Source: MGIIb-P sp963934015
GTDB lineage: Archaea > Thermoplasmatota > Poseidoniia > Poseidoniales > Thalassarchaeaceae
Reading direction: 5' to 3'
DNA length: 64,000 nucleotides
NCBI GenBank assembly: GCA_963934015.1
Contig: CAWVWT010000006.1
Coordinates: 1 to 64,000, forward strand
Within the stretch, counting starts at the first letter, position 1; every line of letters begins with the position of its first letter. This document shows positions 42,955 to 52,791 of this stretch, in pieces. Made by a program: the position numbers and the translations under genes. The notes below the pieces were generated by a model. It did no database searches and was not told where the DNA came from. It saw only the letters and a program-made list of their open reading frames with translations.

Positions 42955-45900
42955 AGTGGCTCAGCATCACCTTGTTGTTGATTTTCACAAGCCTCTCACC
43001 AATTGTTTCTGCAACTGAGGTTTACGAAGAAACAGACTATCTTTCTGAGTACTCAACCGCTGTTCAATCAGCCTTTGCACGTTGCACCGAATTACCAGCC
43101 CAAGACGGCAATTGGCTGGTGGTCAGCCAGCACTCAATTGGTAAGGAAGCCCCACTTCTTCCAAATGCATGGATGGTGGAAGCGAACCCATCCGAAATCA
43201 AGCAGTGGCTGCATTCCAATCGAATTGAAATTGCATGCCCTGAGATTGAACGTCAACAACAACCGCGGTGGACACCAAATGACCCCAAATTCAGTGACCA
43301 GTGGCATTTGGAGAATACAGGTCAAACCAGTGGTGGTCTTGCAGGCGAAGATGCAAATCTCACAGGTGCATGGGCATCCTACCAAGGTACAGGTGTGACC
43401 ATTGGTATCGTCGATGACGGGCTTGATCACGATCATCCTGATTTGACCACCAATTATGACACGACCAATGATTACGACTTTTGTGGAAATGATGGCAATC
43501 CCTCACCATCAAATTGGAACGCTCATGGAACCGCTGCAGCCGGTGTTGCGGCTGCCACTGGCAACAACAATGTCGGTGTGTCTGGAGCGGCCCCAGATGC
43601 CAATCTTGCAGGCTTGTTGCTGATTGCTTGCAGTTCTCCAGACTCCAAAGAGGCTGATGCGCTCAGCCACGCGAATCAGGTGATTGATATCTACAGTAAT
43701 TCATGGGGCCCAAGTGATGATGGAAGTACTTTGGAGGCCCCTGGTCCTTTGACCATTGCCGCTTTTGAAGACGATGTAGCAAATGGTCGCGGGGGTCTAG
43801 GCAACATCATCACATGGGCAGCAGGCAATGGATTAGAGTCAGATGATGATTCCAACAAGGACGGGTATGCCAATGCGCGCCAAACGATTGCCGTCACCGC
43901 AATTGATCACGAGGGTGACCAATCCTACTACGCCGAGCCGGGGGCGAACATACTTGTCGCAGCGCACAGTAACGGAGATGGTGAAGGAATTACAACCACC
44001 GATATCGAAGGTTCATCTGGCTACACAAACAACGACTACACCGATGATTTTGGGGGGACATCCTCTGCAACTCCTCTAGCCAGTGGCGTCATTGCGTTAA
44101 TTCTTGAAGCAAATTCCAATTTGACTTGGAGAGATGTCCAACATATTTTGGTGCACAGTTCCCGGAAAAATGACCCTAGTGACAGTTCATGGGGCGTAAA
44201 TGGTGCAGGCCTTGATGTATCACACAAATATGGATACGGGGCGGTCGATGCAGGACGTGCAGTTGCCTTGGCAGAAAATTGGTCAATTGTAAATCCAGCA
44301 ATCAACATCACAAGTGGAACTCAAACCATCAATAGTGCCATCCCAGATGATTCACCGCAAGGCCTCAATGATACAGTGATCATCAACGATGGATTGCAAG
44401 TCGAGCACGTCGAAGTTTACGTTGATATCGACCATGTTTATCGAGGTGATTTGATCATCACGCTAACCTCACCATCAGGTACAGAGAGCACACTGGCTCA
44501 GAAACAAAGTGATTCAAACAACAATTATCGCAATTGGATGTTTTCTACGGTTCACAATTGGGATGAACAATCAGCTGGAAATTGGACCCTCAAGGTCGAA
44601 GATGATGGTAACGGAGATACTGGAACTTGGAATGATTGGGAACTTGTGATTCATGGTATCCCCATGGTACTCGACTCGGATGGCGACGGTTTGACCAATG
44701 AGAACGAGACAGACGTTTATGGCACCGATCCCAATGATATCGACACCGATGATGATGATTTGACCGATTATGATGAGGTCATGGTTACCAACACAGACCC
44801 ACTAGATTCAGACAGCGATAATGACACACTTCTCGACGGTGCTGAAGTCAATTTGTATGGTACAAATCCACTATCCAACGATACGGATGGTGATGGCCTA
44901 ACGGATGCTCAAGAAGTTCTATTCTTCGGTAGTGACCCACTAGTGTTCGACCCTGATACCGATTCTGATGCGTGGTATTGGTTCCAAGATTGTAATGATT
45001 CCAACCCACAGATACACCCAGGGATGTCTGAATTACTCAATGGAATTGATGACAATTGCAACGATGCTTGGGATGAAGGATTCAATATCACCGATTCAGA
45101 TAATGATGGCCTTGCCGATTATCCTGAATACCACATTTACGGAACCAATTGGACTAATCCGGATACAGATGGTGACAATCTCACCGATGGTGATGAGGTT
45201 CTAGTCCATGGTACCAATCCCTTGTCCCCTGATGCCGACGCTGATTTAGATGGCTGGTATTGGTTCCAAGATTGTAACGAATCAGACCCCTGGATCAACC
45301 CATCGATGCCCGAAGCACTCGATGGAATCGACAATGATTGTGATGACTTGATTGACGAAGATTTCGAGGGTATTGATTCGGATTCAGATGGATTACTCGA
45401 TTTGAATGAATACAATGTACATCTCACAGACCCCTTTGACAATGATACGGATGACGATGGTCTCGATGACGGATACGAACTCAATGTGACATACACCAAT
45501 CCTCTAATTCCCGATTTTGATTCGGATGGCGATGGATTTCGCTGGTATGCTGATTGCGATGACAATGATACTAGCATACATCCGGATGCAACCGAAATTT
45601 GGGATGGAATCGATCAAAATTGTAACGATTTAATCGATGAAATGGTCAATCGAGCAGAACAGATTTCAGTATTGCCAATGGATACAGAATTCATCTTAAA
45701 TGCCACAGAAGACACACTTTTTCTGCAGACATTTGTGAATATTTCAGGTAATTCAGTCTTGGAGATTCAAACAAGTTGGAAATTAACCATCAGCGAAGAT
45801 TGGGTTGTTATTTTATCCAATGAATCTTGGTTTGAAATTGGTCCATTCGATTGTGAAGGTATTACTGGTGAATATGTTGCTGAAATTTGTTCGTACAATG

Positions 45901-46256
45901 GAACAACCCCAATTTATTCAGTAACAGTTTCTATTTCGGATGGTTATGAGGTCATTACGCACACATGGTCGGTCAAGTACACAGTTTGGCATCCACCAGA
46001 ACCGGAGCCAGAACCGGAGCCAGAACCGGAGCCTGAACCAACACCTGACCCCACCGATCCAGATGGTGATGGAAACACCTCGACAAGCGGCGGGTTTTCA
46101 ATTGATACAGACGCCAGGGTGATTATTGGGTTGTCCTCAATCGTTGTTTTACTTGGTATCATTGTTCTGTTCACAGGGCGCAAGAAAGCTCCGCCACCCT
46201 TGATGCGGCCACCACCATCAAATCTCCCGCAAATGATTGGTCAGCGATTCCGATAA
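42951..46256 (+). CDS. Secreted subtilase with P domain and MopE/calcium repeats, membrane anchored
   Basis: 1101 residues. Signal peptide (about 1-21); prodomain-like region; S8 protease domain with Asp in IGIVDDGLDHDHPDL (about 154), His in NAHGTAAAGVAA (about 191) and Ser in GGTSSATPLASGV (about 370). A kexin-type P domain (about 460-570, ending GTWNDWELVIHG) follows, then Asp-rich calcium repeats and three MopE-type modules (CNDSNPQIHPGMSELLNGID and relatives, ending DDNCND) to about 900. After a beta domain and a PEPEP stretch there is one membrane segment (about 1055-1075) and a short basic tail. It should digest proteins at the cell surface. No stand-alone ribosome site is visible because the start is in a hairpin. 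The stop abuts the thiolase stop. Confidence 0.92.
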   Translation: MKWLSITLLLIFTSLSPIVSATEVYEETDYLSEYSTAVQSAFARCTELPAQDGNWLVVSQHSIGKEAPLLPNAWMVEANPSEIKQWLHSNRIEIACPEIERQQQPRWTPNDPKFSDQWHLENTGQTSGGLAGEDANLTGAWASYQGTGVTIGIVDDGLDHDHPDLTTNYDTTNDYDFCGNDGNPSPSNWNAHGTAAAGVAAATGNNNVGVSGAAPDANLAGLLLIACSSPDSKEADALSHANQVIDIYSNSWGPSDDGSTLEAPGPLTIAAFEDDVANGRGGLGNIITWAAGNGLESDDDSNKDGYANARQTIAVTAIDHEGDQSYYAEPGANILVAAHSNGDGEGITTTDIEGSSGYTNNDYTDDFGGTSSATPLASGVIALILEANSNLTWRDVQHILVHSSRKNDPSDSSWGVNGAGLDVSHKYGYGAVDAGRAVALAENWSIVNPAINITSGTQTINSAIPDDSPQGLNDTVIINDGLQVEHVEVYVDIDHVYRGDLIITLTSPSGTESTLAQKQSDSNNNYRNWMFSTVHNWDEQSAGNWTLKVEDDGNGDTGTWNDWELVIHGIPMVLDSDGDGLTNENETDVYGTDPNDIDTDDDDLTDYDEVMVTNTDPLDSDSDNDTLLDGAEVNLYGTNPLSNDTDGDGLTDAQEVLFFGSDPLVFDPDTDSDAWYWFQDCNDSNPQIHPGMSELLNGIDDNCNDAWDEGFNITDSDNDGLADYPEYHIYGTNWTNPDTDGDNLTDGDEVLVHGTNPLSPDADADLDGWYWFQDCNESDPWINPSMPEALDGIDNDCDDLIDEDFEGIDSDSDGLLDLNEYNVHLTDPFDNDTDDDGLDDGYELNVTYTNPLIPDFDSDGDGFRWYADCDDNDTSIHPDATEIWDGIDQNCNDLIDEMVNRAEQISVLPMDTEFILNATEDTLFLQTFVNISGNSVLEIQTSWKLTISEDWVVILSNESWFEIGPFDCEGITGEYVAEICSYNGTTPIYSVTVSISDGYEVITHTWSVKYTVWHPPEPEPEPEPEPEPEPTPDPTDPDGDGNTSTSGGFSIDTDARVIIGLSSIVVLLGIIVLFTGRKKAPPPLMRPPPSNLPQMIGQRFR
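45999..46034 (+). repeat. Three 12-bp tandem repeats encoding PEPE
   Basis: Unit GAACCGGAGCCA at 45999-46010, 46011-46022 and 46023-46034 (last base T in the third copy). It codes for the PEPEPEPEP linker before the membrane segment, analogous to the longer PEPEP repeat at 17001-17090 but with a different unit. Confidence 0.9.
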
Positions 46257-47396
46257 TCAGGATTCAATGAGCATGGCAACAGCATTGCCACCACCGAGGC
46301 ATAGGGTGACGATGCCTTTCCCTCCACCCGTACGTCGAAGTGCATTGATGAGTGTCATCAGGCATCGTGCGCCGGTTGCTCCCAATGGGTGACCGATGGC
46401 GACAGCACCGCCGTGTGGATTGAATTTCCCATCAGGAATGTTGCATGCCTTTGCAATCGCACATGAAGCAGCTGCAAAGGCCTCGTTGTGTTCAACAAAA
46501 GACAAATCATCTACGGTCAATCCATTGCGATTGAGCAATAATTCAATGGCAGGGATTGGTGCGGCCATCACCCTCTCTGGTTCAACCCCAGTTGTACAAT
46601 AATCGAGTATGATTCCAAGTACAGGCCAACCGTTCGCTTCTGCAACTTCACGATTGGCGACCAGAACAGCAGCAGCACCATCTGAAAGTTGAGATGCATT
46701 GCCAGCCGTCACTTTCCCTCCATCTTTGAAGACCGCACGCATACCACCGAAGTCACCACCGGGGGAAATCCCCTCATCGCGCTCTAACCCTGCGGTTTCG
46801 ACAACCTCGAATTTCATCCACCCTTCGTCCCAAGCTGCGAGAGCCCTGTCATGCGAACGTGATGCAAAGGTGTCCGAAGCCAATCGGGAGATGTCGAATT
46901 CTTCGGAAACCGTTTCTCCAGTATTACCCATGTGTTCATCATTGTAAACATCCCAGAGGCCATCGTGAATCATTGTTGGTTTCATGTCACCAAATTCAGT
47001 TTTCGAAATTTTATGCCCAAAATATGGGGCATTGGTCATCGATTCCATACCACCAGCGACAATCACATTATATTCACCGGCTCGAATGCTGTTGGCTGCC
47101 ATCATGACCGCTTTGAGTGAAGATCCGCAGACTTTGTTGACAGTAGTTGCTGGTGTACTGACAGGCATTCCTGCACCCAGTGCAACCTGTCGTGCTGGTG
47201 CTTGTCCCGCACCGGCTTGCAATACCTGCCCAAACAGAACATCATCAATGATTCCACTAGCAGGATCGATTTCAGCACGCGCAAGTAAGCCTTTCACCAC
47301 ATGAATTCCGAGGTCAACCGCCGATTGGTTGGCTAGTGCACCTCGATAGCGACCAACAGGTGTGCGGGCCACAGCACAGATGACAACTTCAACCAT
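46257..47396 (-). CDS. Acetyl-CoA acetyltransferase (thiolase)
   Basis: 379-residue thiolase: condenses two acetyl-CoA or cleaves 3-ketoacyl-CoA. The catalytic residues are in place: Cys in NKVCGSSLKAVMMA (about 88), the NEAFAAAS motif, His in GHPLGATGARCL and Cys in CLGGGNAVA. Length is about 10 short of the usual 390, mostly around DEGISPGGDFGGM. Start ATG 47396, 2 nt after GGTGA within AAGGAGCGGTGAAT. This is the bacterial-type, four-motif thiolase rather than the archaeal mevalonate-pathway type paired with HMG-CoA synthase, so a role in fatty or amino acid breakdown is likely; that is inference. Confidence 0.92.
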   Translation of the reverse strand: MVEVVICAVARTPVGRYRGALANQSAVDLGIHVVKGLLARAEIDPASGIIDDVLFGQVLQAGAGQAPARQVALGAGMPVSTPATTVNKVCGSSLKAVMMAANSIRAGEYNVIVAGGMESMTNAPYFGHKISKTEFGDMKPTMIHDGLWDVYNDEHMGNTGETVSEEFDISRLASDTFASRSHDRALAAWDEGWMKFEVVETAGLERDEGISPGGDFGGMRAVFKDGGKVTAGNASQLSDGAAAVLVANREVAEANGWPVLGIILDYCTTGVEPERVMAAPIPAIELLLNRNGLTVDDLSFVEHNEAFAAASCAIAKACNIPDGKFNPHGGAVAIGHPLGATGARCLMTLINALRRTGGGKGIVTLCLGGGNAVAMLIES

Positions 47397-47421
47397 ATTC
47401 ACCGCTCCTTGTTAGTGCGTA

Positions 47422-48522
47422 TCAATCTGTTCCATCACCGGCGAATCCATAGATGTCGCCATTTTTCAAAGTAGGTCGAAGTTCTGATTTCAGAAGGATT
47501 GTTCGAACACCCCAGAGGTCACCAAAGATTCGATATTTGGTTGTAGCATCCAAGTAATCTACACCTGATGAACCTCCTGTACCGACACGGCGGCCAATGA
47601 TTCTCTCAACCATGCGTGCATGATGTGTGCGGAAGAGGACCATGCTCTCCTCTAGTTCAACCACAGCATCGACGAGGACACGGGGCCAAGCGAGTAATGG
47701 GAGTTCTCGGTACGATTCGATGAATAACAATCCTGCCCGTGCACGGTTAACCTCGCCATTGGGTTTGAGGAAATCAATTGCACCTTGGCTGGCTGCTGTA
47801 AAGCGAGCCTTGACAGCCTCGATATTGTCTACACCCTGTGCTTCCATACGCGCACTAGCAGCATCTCCAATACCAGTATATGCCGCTAGATGTGTATCAA
47901 CATAATTTTGTACAGCCGCAGCATCATCTGTAGCACCATAGAATGAACCCATAATTGGGGTTCGTTCAAGCCAATTGGTCAGAGCTTCGACCAATGTAGT
48001 TTCTTCCAATGCGGCTTCAAGTCGTGCTAGTGCAGCCGCATCTTCTTCACCACGTGTGGCGAGTTTGCGGAAGTGGCCGAGAGGGTCCATGTCTGAAGTT
48101 CTTCCAACGGTCTCTAGGCCGAGAATTATTTCCATTTCGCGCATCTGAAATGATTCAAATCCAGAAGCGGTCCCTAGACCATCCCTGAATGCGAGGAATC
48201 CCTGTGGAGTCAATGTTTCCATTACTTTCCATTGACTTGCAAGCAATCGGAAAATCTCAGTTACCCTTCCGAGATGCTCCACTGCCTTCGGAACCTGTGC
48301 TTCAGGAACGCGTTCAGTTGCGAGAATGTCGCGAATTTCTCTCAATTCCCGGATTACTTGTTTGAACCATAATTCGAAGGTTTGGTGTGTGACAATGAAG
48401 TGCATTTCATCATTTGAAACACCATCTTGGTCACGTTGAAGTGACAATAATTCATGCAATCCCAAATATCCACCATAGGTGTAACTAGAGCCGCTTCCGC
48501 CACCCGAATATCCTCCGCCCAT
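47422..48522 (-). CDS. kynA: Tryptophan 2,3-dioxygenase
   Basis: 366-residue heme enzyme opening the indole ring of tryptophan to N-formylkynurenine. Family signatures: YGGYLGLHELLSLQ, then MHFIVTHQTFELWFKQVI with the substrate-site His, FQMREMEIILG, and near the C-terminus FRTHHARMVERIIGRRVG followed by GTGGSSGVDYL, holding the heme-ligand His and the conserved GTGGS loop. Length is a little above bacterial forms (about 280-300) and near animal ones. ATG 48522 is used; a longer ORF to 48561 exists. Other kynurenine genes are absent from the window. It is followed on the same strand by the thiolase gene (25 bp gap). Confidence 0.92.
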   Translation of the reverse strand: MGGGYSGGGSGSSYTYGGYLGLHELLSLQRDQDGVSNDEMHFIVTHQTFELWFKQVIRELREIRDILATERVPEAQVPKAVEHLGRVTEIFRLLASQWKVMETLTPQGFLAFRDGLGTASGFESFQMREMEIILGLETVGRTSDMDPLGHFRKLATRGEEDAAALARLEAALEETTLVEALTNWLERTPIMGSFYGATDDAAAVQNYVDTHLAAYTGIGDAASARMEAQGVDNIEAVKARFTAASQGAIDFLKPNGEVNRARAGLLFIESYRELPLLAWPRVLVDAVVELEESMVLFRTHHARMVERIIGRRVGTGGSSGVDYLDATTKYRIFGDLWGVRTILLKSELRPTLKNGDIYGFAGDGTD

Positions 48523-48568
48523 GATTTCGCATCGCCCTGACACTTGAATGCCTTGCCCCACTCACCGT

Positions 48569-49465
48569 TCAGGTTTCAGAATCGATTTTAATGCGATTTG
48601 CAAAGGGTACATTTGTTTCATATCGCACAAATTCATCGGTTTCTGGGTGCAAAAACCCGAGTGAAGTTGCATGTAAACAGATTCGGTTGAGAGGGTTGGT
48701 TTCCGCCCCATGTCCAACGTCACCAACAATCGGACAACCCAAGAATTGCATTGCCATGCGTATTTGATGGCGGCGACCCGTATCAATTTTGATAACCATT
48801 AAAGATACAAATTCATCTTGATCTTCAACTTGCCAATGAGTGATGGATTGTTTTGAACCTTTGAAGGTTGATTTGACACGTTTGACATGCAGATGTTTGT
48901 TTTCCACAAGCCAAGATGAATCAGTACCTTCGGAATTTTCAGGCCCCCCCTCCACTAGGGCATGATACATCCGTTCGACATCCCGTTGGGCGAACTGGGC
49001 CTGTAGGTATTCTTTGATTTCTCGGCTTTTGGCAAATACCATAACTCCAGATGTCTCGCGATCTAATCGATGTACAATATGGCTCCATGCACGTTCAGAT
49101 TGGCGCTTTACATGATCCACACATCGACTGTGGAGCGTATCTTTCTCGAGTTTGTCCGTGGCGACAGAAAGCAAACCAGATGGCTTTTCAACAACCAAAA
49201 TATAATCGTCCTCAGATATAATTTTTAGTTTTGAAAATTGTTTTTTAGGTTTGGGAGGGGGGGATTTTTTCATCGCTTCCGAGAGATTGATAATCGTAAT
49301 TGCGTTGCCCTTCACGAGTAATTCTTTGGCCTTGTAAACAGGTATTCCATTGACCAATACCCTGCCTTCAGTCAACATTTTTCGCAATTTAGACTTCTTC
49401 GAGTCAGGAAACATCAATGCCAATGTGGGGAGTAAGAAACTCTCTTCTTCAACATTGAATTCCAT
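48569..49465 (-). CDS. RluA-family pseudouridine synthase
   Basis: 298 residues. An N-terminal S4-like RNA-binding stretch (LRKMLTEGRVLVNGIPVYKAKE) is followed by the RluA-type catalytic domain: IVEKPSGLLSVATD, the active-site motif HRLDRETSGVMVFAKS with catalytic Asp, YHALVEGG, and the C-terminal TGRRHQIRMAMQFLGCPIVG. It converts uridine to pseudouridine in rRNA or tRNA; the target site cannot be told. RluA/RluD-type enzymes with S4 domains are typically bacterial. ATG 49465 is preceded by GGGGTG; a GTG at 49537 would add 24 residues. Confidence 0.9.
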   Translation of the reverse strand: MEFNVEEESFLLPTLALMFPDSKKSKLRKMLTEGRVLVNGIPVYKAKELLVKGNAITIINLSEAMKKSPPPKPKKQFSKLKIISEDDYILVVEKPSGLLSVATDKLEKDTLHSRCVDHVKRQSERAWSHIVHRLDRETSGVMVFAKSREIKEYLQAQFAQRDVERMYHALVEGGPENSEGTDSSWLVENKHLHVKRVKSTFKGSKQSITHWQVEDQDEFVSLMVIKIDTGRRHQIRMAMQFLGCPIVGDVGHGAETNPLNRICLHATSLGFLHPETDEFVRYETNVPFANRIKIDSET

Positions 49466-49567
49466 TTCAGCACCCCTAAGCAAATCTTTGCACAATACGC
49501 GGAGTAGTTTGACGCTTGAATGTCTTGCCCCCTCCACCGTTAGGTTTCACAGAGGGTTTTGACATTT

Positions 49568-49858
49568 TCAACTGTGTTCATATTGGAATTCCCAATCGTA
49601 TTGGTCCTCGCCAAAATTCAATTCGTTGTTCTCTCGTTCCCATTCAGAAATTTCTTTTCTCAGGCGGTCTTCTCCATTTTCAAATTCCAATCTCTCTATC
49701 CAAAGTCCCATCAGTTTCATTGCTCGACTTCTGAGTGCACTCTTCTGTCCGTGTAGTTCATCCTCTAGTGCTGGTATCCAAAGTTGTATTAGTTGCATTA
49801 CCAGTTTCTGAATTTCTCTTGCTTGCTTCGTGTTTCCGTTTTCTTTTCTTATATCCAT
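49568..49858 (-). CDS. Small helical protein of unknown function
   Basis: 96 residues, no recognised family. It is almost entirely charged amphipathic helix (KLVMQLIQLWIPALEDELHG, RLEFENGEDRLRKEISEWER) with an acidic C-terminus. Overlapping plus-strand ORFs are hydrophobic and irregular, so this minus-strand frame is the best candidate gene in 49466-50038. It could instead be non-coding. The remaining 49859-50038 shows no further gene; an AGCGC/GCGCT pair flanking 49859-49905 did not fold into a tRNA. Confidence 0.5.
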   Translation of the reverse strand: MDIRKENGNTKQAREIQKLVMQLIQLWIPALEDELHGQKSALRSRAMKLMGLWIERLEFENGEDRLRKEISEWERENNELNFGEDQYDWEFQYEHS

Positions 49859-50038
49859 CTAGCGCTTACGCCCCTGTGACCAATATGGTGCAGATCAGGT
49901 GCGCTAAGACATCAGAATCACGAGATACTGTGTTGTAGCATCACCTATATCAACCATATGAATTTCTGCTCCAAGTCTCCCTCAAGTGACCATGCTATTT
50001 CCGTAAGCGATAATTACCCGACACCGGAGCCGTCCCTA

Positions 50039-51151
50039 ATGGCGACCACTCACCCGCACCTGCCAGATTGGCTCGCGGCGTACAATCCTGCTGAGATTAC
50101 GATTGGTGTAATTGCCTCGCACTCATCTCTTCAGATTCTTCATGGGGCCCGACAAGAGGGCTTCCGGACACTCGGAATTTGTGTTGGAAAAGATCGTCAA
50201 AAGATGTACAAAGCATTTCCTGGGGCAGAACCTGATGAATGGATGATTCTGGACAATTATTTGGAACTTCTAGACAAAGCGGAAGAGTTGCGCAAGCGCA
50301 ACGTGATTATTATTCCACACGGGTCATTGGTTGAGTACCTGAGCCCCGCCAATTTCATCACCCTCGAAGTTCCAACCTTTGGCAATCGTCAAATCCTGAA
50401 ATGGGAAGGCAGTCGTGAATTGCAGCGTCAATGGCTCGAATCTGGTGGTTGTACTATGCCTAAAGTGATTGAAGACCCGCATGAAATCGATGGTCCAGTC
50501 ATCATCAAGTATGCGGGTGCCAAAGGTGGTCGTGGCTATTTTATCGCACGAAATTTCCGTGATTTTAGGCGCAACGTCGATTTGGAAGAGGAATTTACCA
50601 TTCAAGAGTACGTTCTCGGGACTCGATACTATTTCCAGTTCTTTTTCGATCCGATTGCGGAAGACGGGTATCAAGTCGAAGGCATGGGCAGTCGGGAGGG
50701 TCAGAATTGCGGACGCCTCGAATTGATGAGTATCGATCGTCGTGACGAAGCCAATGTTGACGAATTCTACAAGTTAGGCAGTTTGCGAGACCTACGGGAC
50801 ATGGGGTTGGAACCATCTTTCGTGGTTACTGGAAATACACCGGCGGTACTTCGAGAGTCTTTGCTTCCTGAAGCTTTCCGCTTGGGTGAAGGTGCAGTAG
50901 CAGCCTCACTTGAATTGGAAGAAGATGCCCGTGGTATGATCGGACCATTTTGCCTTGAGACGATTGTCACAGACAAACTCGAATTCCGTGTCTTTGAGAT
51001 TAGCGCCCGAATCGTCGCTGGTTCCAATGTAGCCATTGGCGGTTCACCCTATTCGGACATCAACGAACCCGGTCTTTCAACCGGTCAGAGAATTGCGCGA
51101 TGTATTCGCAAGGCGATTGACAAGGATTGCCTGAGTGATATACTATCTTGA
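50039..51151 (+). CDS. purP: FAICAR synthetase PurP (formate-dependent AICAR formylase)
   Basis: 370-residue ATP-grasp enzyme that uses formate and ATP to formylate AICAR in the ninth step of purine synthesis, the archaeal replacement for folate-dependent PurH. Evidence: IGVIASHSSLQILHGARQEGF at the N-terminus (AICAR site; split by family conserved HSSLQI), PHGSLVEYL, VPTFGNRQILKWEG, KYAGAKGGRGYF (ATP-grasp loop), then the C-terminal FEISARIVAGSN and the GGSPYSDI motif. ATG 50039 gives the normal family length; the ORF extends upstream to 49958 without matching sequence. Convergent with the FAD oxidoreductase gene, 31 bp apart. Confidence 0.95.
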   Translation: MATTHPHLPDWLAAYNPAEITIGVIASHSSLQILHGARQEGFRTLGICVGKDRQKMYKAFPGAEPDEWMILDNYLELLDKAEELRKRNVIIIPHGSLVEYLSPANFITLEVPTFGNRQILKWEGSRELQRQWLESGGCTMPKVIEDPHEIDGPVIIKYAGAKGGRGYFIARNFRDFRRNVDLEEEFTIQEYVLGTRYYFQFFFDPIAEDGYQVEGMGSREGQNCGRLELMSIDRRDEANVDEFYKLGSLRDLRDMGLEPSFVVTGNTPAVLRESLLPEAFRLGEGAVAASLELEEDARGMIGPFCLETIVTDKLEFRVFEISARIVAGSNVAIGGSPYSDINEPGLSTGQRIARCIRKAIDKDCLSDILS

Positions 51152-51182
51152 GCAGAGGGTCCCCATACAACAGTTGGGTAAA

Positions 51183-52703
51183 CTACCAGTTGAGGTTCAA
51201 GACTCGTCTAACCACACGTTTTGCACTTAGGATACCATTGTTGTGATATTGCAATCCCGAGCGACACGCTTGTGTCCAAAACACATCTGTGCATTGCGCA
51301 TCAATGTCCCGCCAAACAGCATTCCGATCGATTGAATTCTCTAAACTGAAGATGGGTAATTTTGGCTCGTAGATTTTGACCATTTTTGAATCATCCATCC
51401 GATTCGATTTGAAATCTAGATAATTATCCGTATTGTACACGTACGTGATGAGGTACTTCGCATCCAAATCACCCATTCTTGGTTTGATTGTGTTGGTGAT
51501 GTAGTAATTCCCTGTATCCTCATTCCTGTGAGTTTGATGCAACCAAGGCCGATTACCAATATCTGAAAAATCAGTATGGAATAGTACATAGCAATCCATC
51601 TGCTTCCATTTCTCCAGTTCCTCAACCAATATATTCGGTGCAACCTCATCTAGAATAGGCAAGGCTTGTGTGGGCTGTGTGGTCACTACAACAGCATCAC
51701 AGGTCCAACTTCCACCTCCTTTGGACTTGACCACCAAAGTTCCATCTTGCAGGCGCTCAATGTTTTCAATTTTCGTATTGAGATTCTGAGAATAGTGTTC
51801 ATTTTCAAGTAGACTACCTCTCATTGCATGAATCAGGCGACCATCTAACACACACCAATGATCTTCCTTGAATTTAGCCGTCTTATCACGGATATCCAAT
51901 GTCAATGCATATTCAAAAATGAAACTTGCAAAGACATGAGCTGGTTGACGTGTAACGTCTTCAAACCGACACCAGGTATTGATGCCGACCCATGGCATGT
52001 AGAAATGTGTGAACACGGTTGAATTAGCTAACCGTTTCCCCAATACCTCGGCAACACTCTTGGACGATTCCGGTCTCAATTTGTATTGTCGATAAAATTT
52101 GAAGAAAATAAGGAACCCATCAAACAATTCCTTGAGAGTGGCCTCACGGTAAATGAATTTCAAAAAACCACCCATGCCAGAGCCCATTTTCGTATTCAAT
52201 TCTCGATCACCGAATACAATCGACCCCTTCAGATTTTCAAATTCGTGTGGAGTTTGAGTAATTCCATATTCTCGACATAATTGCAAATAATGCGGTTGCT
52301 GAGCAGGTAGTGTGATGATGACTGTCGTCGAGTGATGCTGATCATTTTCAAGGTAGGGGTCATTGTTGCCCCCGACAATACCTCTCTGTTCGATCAATTC
52401 AACTTGACAACCGGCTTCTAAGAGATATTTGGCAGCCGTTAAACCGCTGATGCCACCGCCGATGACAACCACAGATTTTCCATTACCATCCATTTCAGGT
52501 ATTGCAATGGGTTGGGCATCAATAGCCATGTTTCTGGCGGTAGATTTGGGATGTTCTTGTTTGAAAATTCTGATGATGACAATGAGGTAAGTGACCAACC
52601 AAAGCCACCAGAATTCAGTATATTGATAAATCGTAAATCCTGCCAACAGGGTGGCAATAAAACAGCCAAAATTGAGAGGGATGAAGATTGAAGAATTCGC
52701 CAA
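51183..52703 (-). CDS. Membrane-anchored FAD-dependent amine-oxidase/desaturase-like oxidoreductase
   Basis: 506 residues. Two hydrophobic segments at the N-terminus (about 8-26 and 32-46) anchor the protein; the Rossmann motif VVVIGGGISGLTAAKYLLEAG with a following Glu (about 76-102) binds FAD. The rest has the layout of the flavin amine oxidase/carotenoid desaturase superfamily (GGNNDPYLEN near the N-terminus, AVVVTTQPTQALPIL, and a C-terminal substrate/FAD region with ACRSGLQYHNNGILSAKRV). The substrate is unknown; a lipid or pigment is plausible because of the anchor. It lies 88 bp downstream of the DoxX-like gene on the same strand. Confidence 0.8.
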   Translation of the reverse strand: MANSSIFIPLNFGCFIATLLAGFTIYQYTEFWWLWLVTYLIVIIRIFKQEHPKSTARNMAIDAQPIAIPEMDGNGKSVVVIGGGISGLTAAKYLLEAGCQVELIEQRGIVGGNNDPYLENDQHHSTTVIITLPAQQPHYLQLCREYGITQTPHEFENLKGSIVFGDRELNTKMGSGMGGFLKFIYREATLKELFDGFLIFFKFYRQYKLRPESSKSVAEVLGKRLANSTVFTHFYMPWVGINTWCRFEDVTRQPAHVFASFIFEYALTLDIRDKTAKFKEDHWCVLDGRLIHAMRGSLLENEHYSQNLNTKIENIERLQDGTLVVKSKGGGSWTCDAVVVTTQPTQALPILDEVAPNILVEELEKWKQMDCYVLFHTDFSDIGNRPWLHQTHRNEDTGNYYITNTIKPRMGDLDAKYLITYVYNTDNYLDFKSNRMDDSKMVKIYEPKLPIFSLENSIDRNAVWRDIDAQCTDVFWTQACRSGLQYHNNGILSAKRVVRRVLNLNW

Positions 52704-52791
52704 GATTCAAACCCCAGGGTAATGTAACACCGTGAGTTTCTTCTGTGCAGTTATAAGCGAGTGTTTCACCGCTGTATTGCAAACAAAATGA

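Noticed and set aside
49859..49905. AGCGC...GCGCT flanked segment as a tRNA or small RNA
   Set aside because: No D, anticodon or T arm can be drawn.
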